Of a stretch of 43,406 nt of DNA, positions 40,757-43,406 are shown piece by piece. Numbering within the stretch: position 1 is the stretch's first letter; each line of letters begins with the position of its first letter. The DNA is taken from NCBI GenBank assembly GCA_015056725.1, contig SVFS01000015.1:1-43406 (forward strand). The letters are read 5' to 3'. The position numbers were made by a program, and so were the translations under genes. The stretch is from Lachnospiraceae bacterium. Its GTDB lineage: Bacteria; Bacillota; Clostridia; Lachnospirales; Lachnospiraceae. The notes beneath the pieces are model-generated. The model was not told the DNA's origin and ran no database searches. It was given only the letters and a program-made list of their open reading frames with translations.

Positions 40757-42091
40757 TTACTCGCTCACACATTTTATTGTTACTAAGTTCTTTGTTACCG
40801 CTGTTACTTTTCCAGAAACAGAAGCATGAATATTTACGCTAAGACCTTTTCCTGCTTCGCCAATCACATCACCGCGTTTCACGATATCACCTACTTCTAC
40901 AGCAGGAGTTGTCGGTGCACCGATATGCTGACTCATCGGAATCGATACGGTATCCATCAGTATTACCTTTTCATGAAGCGGTGCCGGCTTATCATATTTC
41001 GCTAATCCCAGTCTTGCTTCTAAACGGTTTTCCGGAACTTTTCGATACTGTCTGGATTCTTTTACAGGCTCAGCATTTACCTTAGGCGGTGCAATTGCAC
41101 CGGCTGCCTTTAAGCCCATCTTATATTCTGCAATTAAAGACCTAGGTGATAATCCCTGTGGACATGCAAACATTTCACATACACCGCAAGAACTACAGAA
41201 CATCGTATTTAAAAATGTATCTGTCGTCCTAAAATCTTTATTGATTGCAGCACGCATAAATAAATGCGGTTGAATCGGATGTCCCAATGCGTGTCTCGGA
41301 CATAAGTTGGTACATGTCTCACATTGACAGCAGGAAGAGGACGCCCTCTTTAAATCTATCGAAGAATTACTGTTTTTCTTCTGAACAATCTGATGTGTTT
41401 TAGGTAAAACAATTACCGCATTGGTAGTCTTTGTCACTCGTGTCTGCGCATTTCCGATATAGCCCATCATCGGACCGCCGATAAAATATACCGGCTCATC
41501 TATCGTTGCATTTCCGGCAAGCTTTACTACATCTTCTACGGTGCAGCCAAGTGGTACACGTACAGAAACAGGTTGTTCTACCTCACCAACCACAGAAACC
41601 ACCTTGTCGATTACCGGCGTCTTTTCATAAACCGCACGATAGATATTGTACATTGTTTCTACGTTAAATACAGCTACACCTGCTTCAATAGGAAGCCCGC
41701 CCGGTCTGATGACTTTTCCGGTTGCTTCGTATACAAGTACTACTTCGTCTCCCATCGGATACGCACTATCCAGTAATTTAATACTTACCTTCGGATAATC
41801 TCTCATATACGCCATCAAAGCATCAATTGTTTCTCTATATTCACCTTTGATTCCAATTATTGCATTGTCTGCACCTACGGTATCTGCCACCATTTGAAAT
41901 GCTATCAGAATTTCCTGTGCACGTTCTTTCAAAAGCTGTCTGTGCAGTTTCAAAAGCGGTTCACATTCTGCACAGTTCAGCAAAATGGTTTTTGCACGCT
42001 CATCCAGCTTTGCAAAGGTTGGAAAGCCTGCTCCTCCGGCTCCGACAACGCCGCTTTCTTTAAGCAGTGTTACTAATTCAGCTAATTTCAT
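40757..42091 (-). CDS. pduS: PduS-like/RnfC-like Fe-S flavoprotein
   Basis: A 444-residue electron-transfer protein. The N-terminus VVGAGGAGFPTFAKLDERAK is the RnfC/NuoF nucleotide-binding motif. Two cysteine clusters, CQCETCTNLCP near 255 and CSSCGVCEMFACP near 297, hold iron-sulfur centres. The C-terminal 70 residues form a barrel-sandwich hybrid domain (VEVGDIVKRGDVIGEAGKG). In Pdu systems PduS reduces cobalamin using NADH and docks to PduT. Here it may regenerate redox cofactor or a B12- or radical-type enzyme not in the window. It lies 6 bp downstream of the EutN gene. Confidence 0.9.
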   Translation of the reverse strand: MKLAELVTLLKESGVVGAGGAGFPTFAKLDERAKTILLNCAECEPLLKLHRQLLKERAQEILIAFQMVADTVGADNAIIGIKGEYRETIDALMAYMRDYPKVSIKLLDSAYPMGDEVVLVYEATGKVIRPGGLPIEAGVAVFNVETMYNIYRAVYEKTPVIDKVVSVVGEVEQPVSVRVPLGCTVEDVVKLAGNATIDEPVYFIGGPMMGYIGNAQTRVTKTTNAVIVLPKTHQIVQKKNSNSSIDLKRASSSCCQCETCTNLCPRHALGHPIQPHLFMRAAINKDFRTTDTFLNTMFCSSCGVCEMFACPQGLSPRSLIAEYKMGLKAAGAIAPPKVNAEPVKESRQYRKVPENRLEARLGLAKYDKPAPLHEKVILMDTVSIPMSQHIGAPTTPAVEVGDIVKRGDVIGEAGKGLSVNIHASVSGKVTAVTKNLVTIKCVSE

Positions 42092-42097
42092 TGCGAA

Positions 42098-42364
42098 TTA
42101 CTCCAATCCTGTCGGGTCGTCAATAATACCTACGATTGCTGCATCAATTGGTGCACTTGCAAGTCCACAGCCGATTCGTGCGGCACTTCCCTGCGCAACC
42201 AATACATATTCGCCGATTCCGGCTCCAATATTATCAATAGCTACAAACTGATTTGTAACTCCTTTCATTCGTCCTACCGGTTCCACGATCATGAACTTAT
42301 TTCCTATTAAATTTTCACACTTTCTTGTGGAAACGATGCTTCCGATTACCTTTGCTGCGATCAT
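42098..42364 (-). CDS. BMC pentamer (EutN/CcmL/PduN family)
   Basis: An 88-residue vertex protein of the microcompartment shell. The sequence MIAAKVIGSIVSTRKCENLI, then FVAIDNIGAGIGEYVLVAQG, ending IVGIIDDPTGLE is characteristic of the BMC-P family. The ATG at 42364 follows GGAGG 8 bases upstream; the frame is open 5 codons earlier. It ends 6 bp before the PduS gene. Confidence 0.93.
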   Translation of the reverse strand: MIAAKVIGSIVSTRKCENLIGNKFMIVEPVGRMKGVTNQFVAIDNIGAGIGEYVLVAQGSAARIGCGLASAPIDAAIVGIIDDPTGLE

Positions 42365-42451
42365 GGCCTGTACCTCCAAATGTACTTATTTTCTACGCTA
42401 TCGTAAATCTATCTATTATAAATCTGCTTGTTTTCAATATCATGTATTATC

Positions 42452-42529
42452 TGCCAGCTGTATTTATCTAAATATATGTAACTTTTTTACTTCTAAATAA
42501 TACATCTACTTAAACAAATACAGCTGGCA
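42452..42529. repeat. 14-bp perfect inverted repeat in the BMC operon
   Basis: TGCCAGCTGTATTT (42452-42465) is the exact reverse complement of AAATACAGCTGGCA (42516-42529). The 50 bp between them is AT-rich and holds no gene. It lies between pduL and the EutN gene. No U-tract follows, so it is not a normal terminator. An mRNA processing or stability hairpin, or a small invertible switch, are possible. Confidence 0.55.
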
Positions 42530-42538
42530 TTACAATTA

Positions 42539-43189
42539 CTATTTTATAATGGTAACTGTGTCCCCCTGTGCAATCTGACTTGCATTCGCCTCATCTGTAT
42601 CGATGTGCATTTCCAGTGTAAAGCTCTCGTCCACACGAATCTTTACGTGATTGAAGGTAGTACCTCTTTCGTTATCTGCTTTTACAGATACGATGTCACC
42701 ATCTTTTACCCCTGCTGCCGCTGCATCTGCCGGAGCCATATGGATATGGCGCTGCGCAATAATACAGCCTTCCTGTAAATATAAAACGCCTTTTGGTCCG
42801 ACAAGTGCAAGCGGTGCACTTCCGGCAACATTACCGGACTCTCTTACCGGTGCTTTGATTCCAAGTGTTCTTGCATCTGTTGCAGAAATTTCCACCTGAC
42901 TGCTCTTACGGCACGGTCCCAAAATTCTGACGTTTTCGATTGCTCTAAGCTTTAAGCCTACGATTGTAACGCATTCATTTGACGCAAACTGTCCACCCAT
43001 AAGTTCTTTTTTCTTCGTAAGCTTATACCCTTCACCAAAAAGGATTTCTACGTGTTCCTGTGTTAAATGTACGTGTCTGTTAGATACACCAACCGGAACA
43101 ATATAACCTTTTGCATTTTTCGCTTCTTCCTGCTGGTTCAAAGCTTCAATGACTAACTTTGTAATCATTTCAATGTTTTTTGTATCCAT
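42539..43189 (-). CDS. pduL: Phosphate propanoyltransferase PduL
   Basis: A 216-residue enzyme that converts propionyl-CoA (or acetyl-CoA) to the acyl phosphate. The zinc-site segments are SNRHVHLTQEHVEILFGEGY near 34 and CIIAQRHIHMAPADA near 142, together with KSSQVEISATDARTLG. The N-terminal 20 residues (MDTKNIEMITKLVIEALNQQ) form an amphipathic helix of the kind that targets enzymes into microcompartments. It lies between a BMC-H gene and the EutN gene. Confidence 0.94.
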   Translation of the reverse strand: MDTKNIEMITKLVIEALNQQEEAKNAKGYIVPVGVSNRHVHLTQEHVEILFGEGYKLTKKKELMGGQFASNECVTIVGLKLRAIENVRILGPCRKSSQVEISATDARTLGIKAPVRESGNVAGSAPLALVGPKGVLYLQEGCIIAQRHIHMAPADAAAAGVKDGDIVSVKADNERGTTFNHVKIRVDESFTLEMHIDTDEANASQIAQGDTVTIIK

Positions 43190-43267
43190 GTTCCACCTAC
43201 TCTCTGTAGTGAATCACGATAGGGATTACCTAAGTAATCCCTTATGATTCTTTAAAGATATACCATA

Positions 43268-43406
43268 CTATTTTACTGCTGGTAAAATCATTTCTACATC
43301 ATTGTGTGGTCTTGGGATTACGTGTGTAGCAATAAGTTCGCCTAATTTACCAGCGCTGTTTGCACCAGCTTCAACAGAAGATTTAACAGCTCCTACGTCA
43401 CCACGT
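43268..43406 (-). CDS. BMC-H shell protein, C-terminal fragment
   Basis: The gene runs off the right edge; 45 codons are present. They read [20 protein letters not shown], then [20 protein letters not shown], ending LPAVK. This is the C-terminal part of a hexameric PduA/EutM-type shell protein. It lies about 80 bp upstream of pduL in the same direction. Confidence 0.9.
   Translation of the reverse strand, partial: RGDVGAVKSSVEAGANSAGKLGELIATHVIPRPHNDVEMILPAVK

Noticed and set aside
1-43406. CRISPR array, rRNA or tRNA genes
   Set aside because: No regularly spaced repeats of CRISPR type and no tRNA- or rRNA-like sequence was noticed on reading; a tRNA scan was not run.

Overview
The window looks like chromosome from a spore-forming, low-GC Lachnospiraceae-type anaerobe. 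This rests on the SpoIIID gene, clostridial-style codon use, Shine-Dalgarno sites of the AGGAGG type, a rhamnose pathway next to a propanediol-type microcompartment, and Tn916/Tn5397-style mobile elements. The species itself cannot be named from the sequence.

Core chromosome appears in four blocks: the start of a peroxiredoxin gene (1-85); guaA, a zinc-ribbon protein and a hybrid histidine kinase (9752-13930); trkA-trkH and a diguanylate cyclase (29699-34021); and the rhamnose genes rhaMAB with an AraC regulator, a HAD phosphatase, a DeoR regulator and part of a bacterial microcompartment operon (34057-43406: BMC-H, PduL, EutN, PduS, PduT). Rhamnose is isomerised and phosphorylated by the rha genes. 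The shell, PduL and PduS fit processing of the lactaldehyde/propanediol branch to propionyl-CoA and propionyl-phosphate.

Two mobile elements interrupt this. Element 1 (about 821-9760) is a mobilizable element beside the 3' end of guaA. It has a tyrosine integrase, an excisionase, a frameshifted MobC-like gene, a RepA-like ATPase, a MobV relaxase with a likely oriT, XRE and MerR/TipAS regulators, and a TIR-domain cargo protein at its left end.

Element 2 (14232-29408, 15.2 kb) is the most striking feature. It splits the sporulation regulator gene spoIIID in two. The N-terminal half, ending in the HTH residues STVH, is at 29403-29529. The C-terminal half, beginning KDVTARL, is at 14077-14237. 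Both junctions share TATGTA, and precise excision would rejoin an in-frame gene of about 90 codons. A large serine recombinase lies at one end, so the arrangement matches the B. subtilis skin element in sigK, but in a different mother-cell gene. The cargo is a Gabija-like pair (OLD nuclease plus UvrD-like helicase), an RloB/AAA pair of the AbiL type, a 640-residue membrane protein of unknown function, a block of strongly structured DNA that may encode an RNA, and an ECF sigma/ABC transporter/VanY operon.

All functions are read from translated motifs and gene context; no database search was run.
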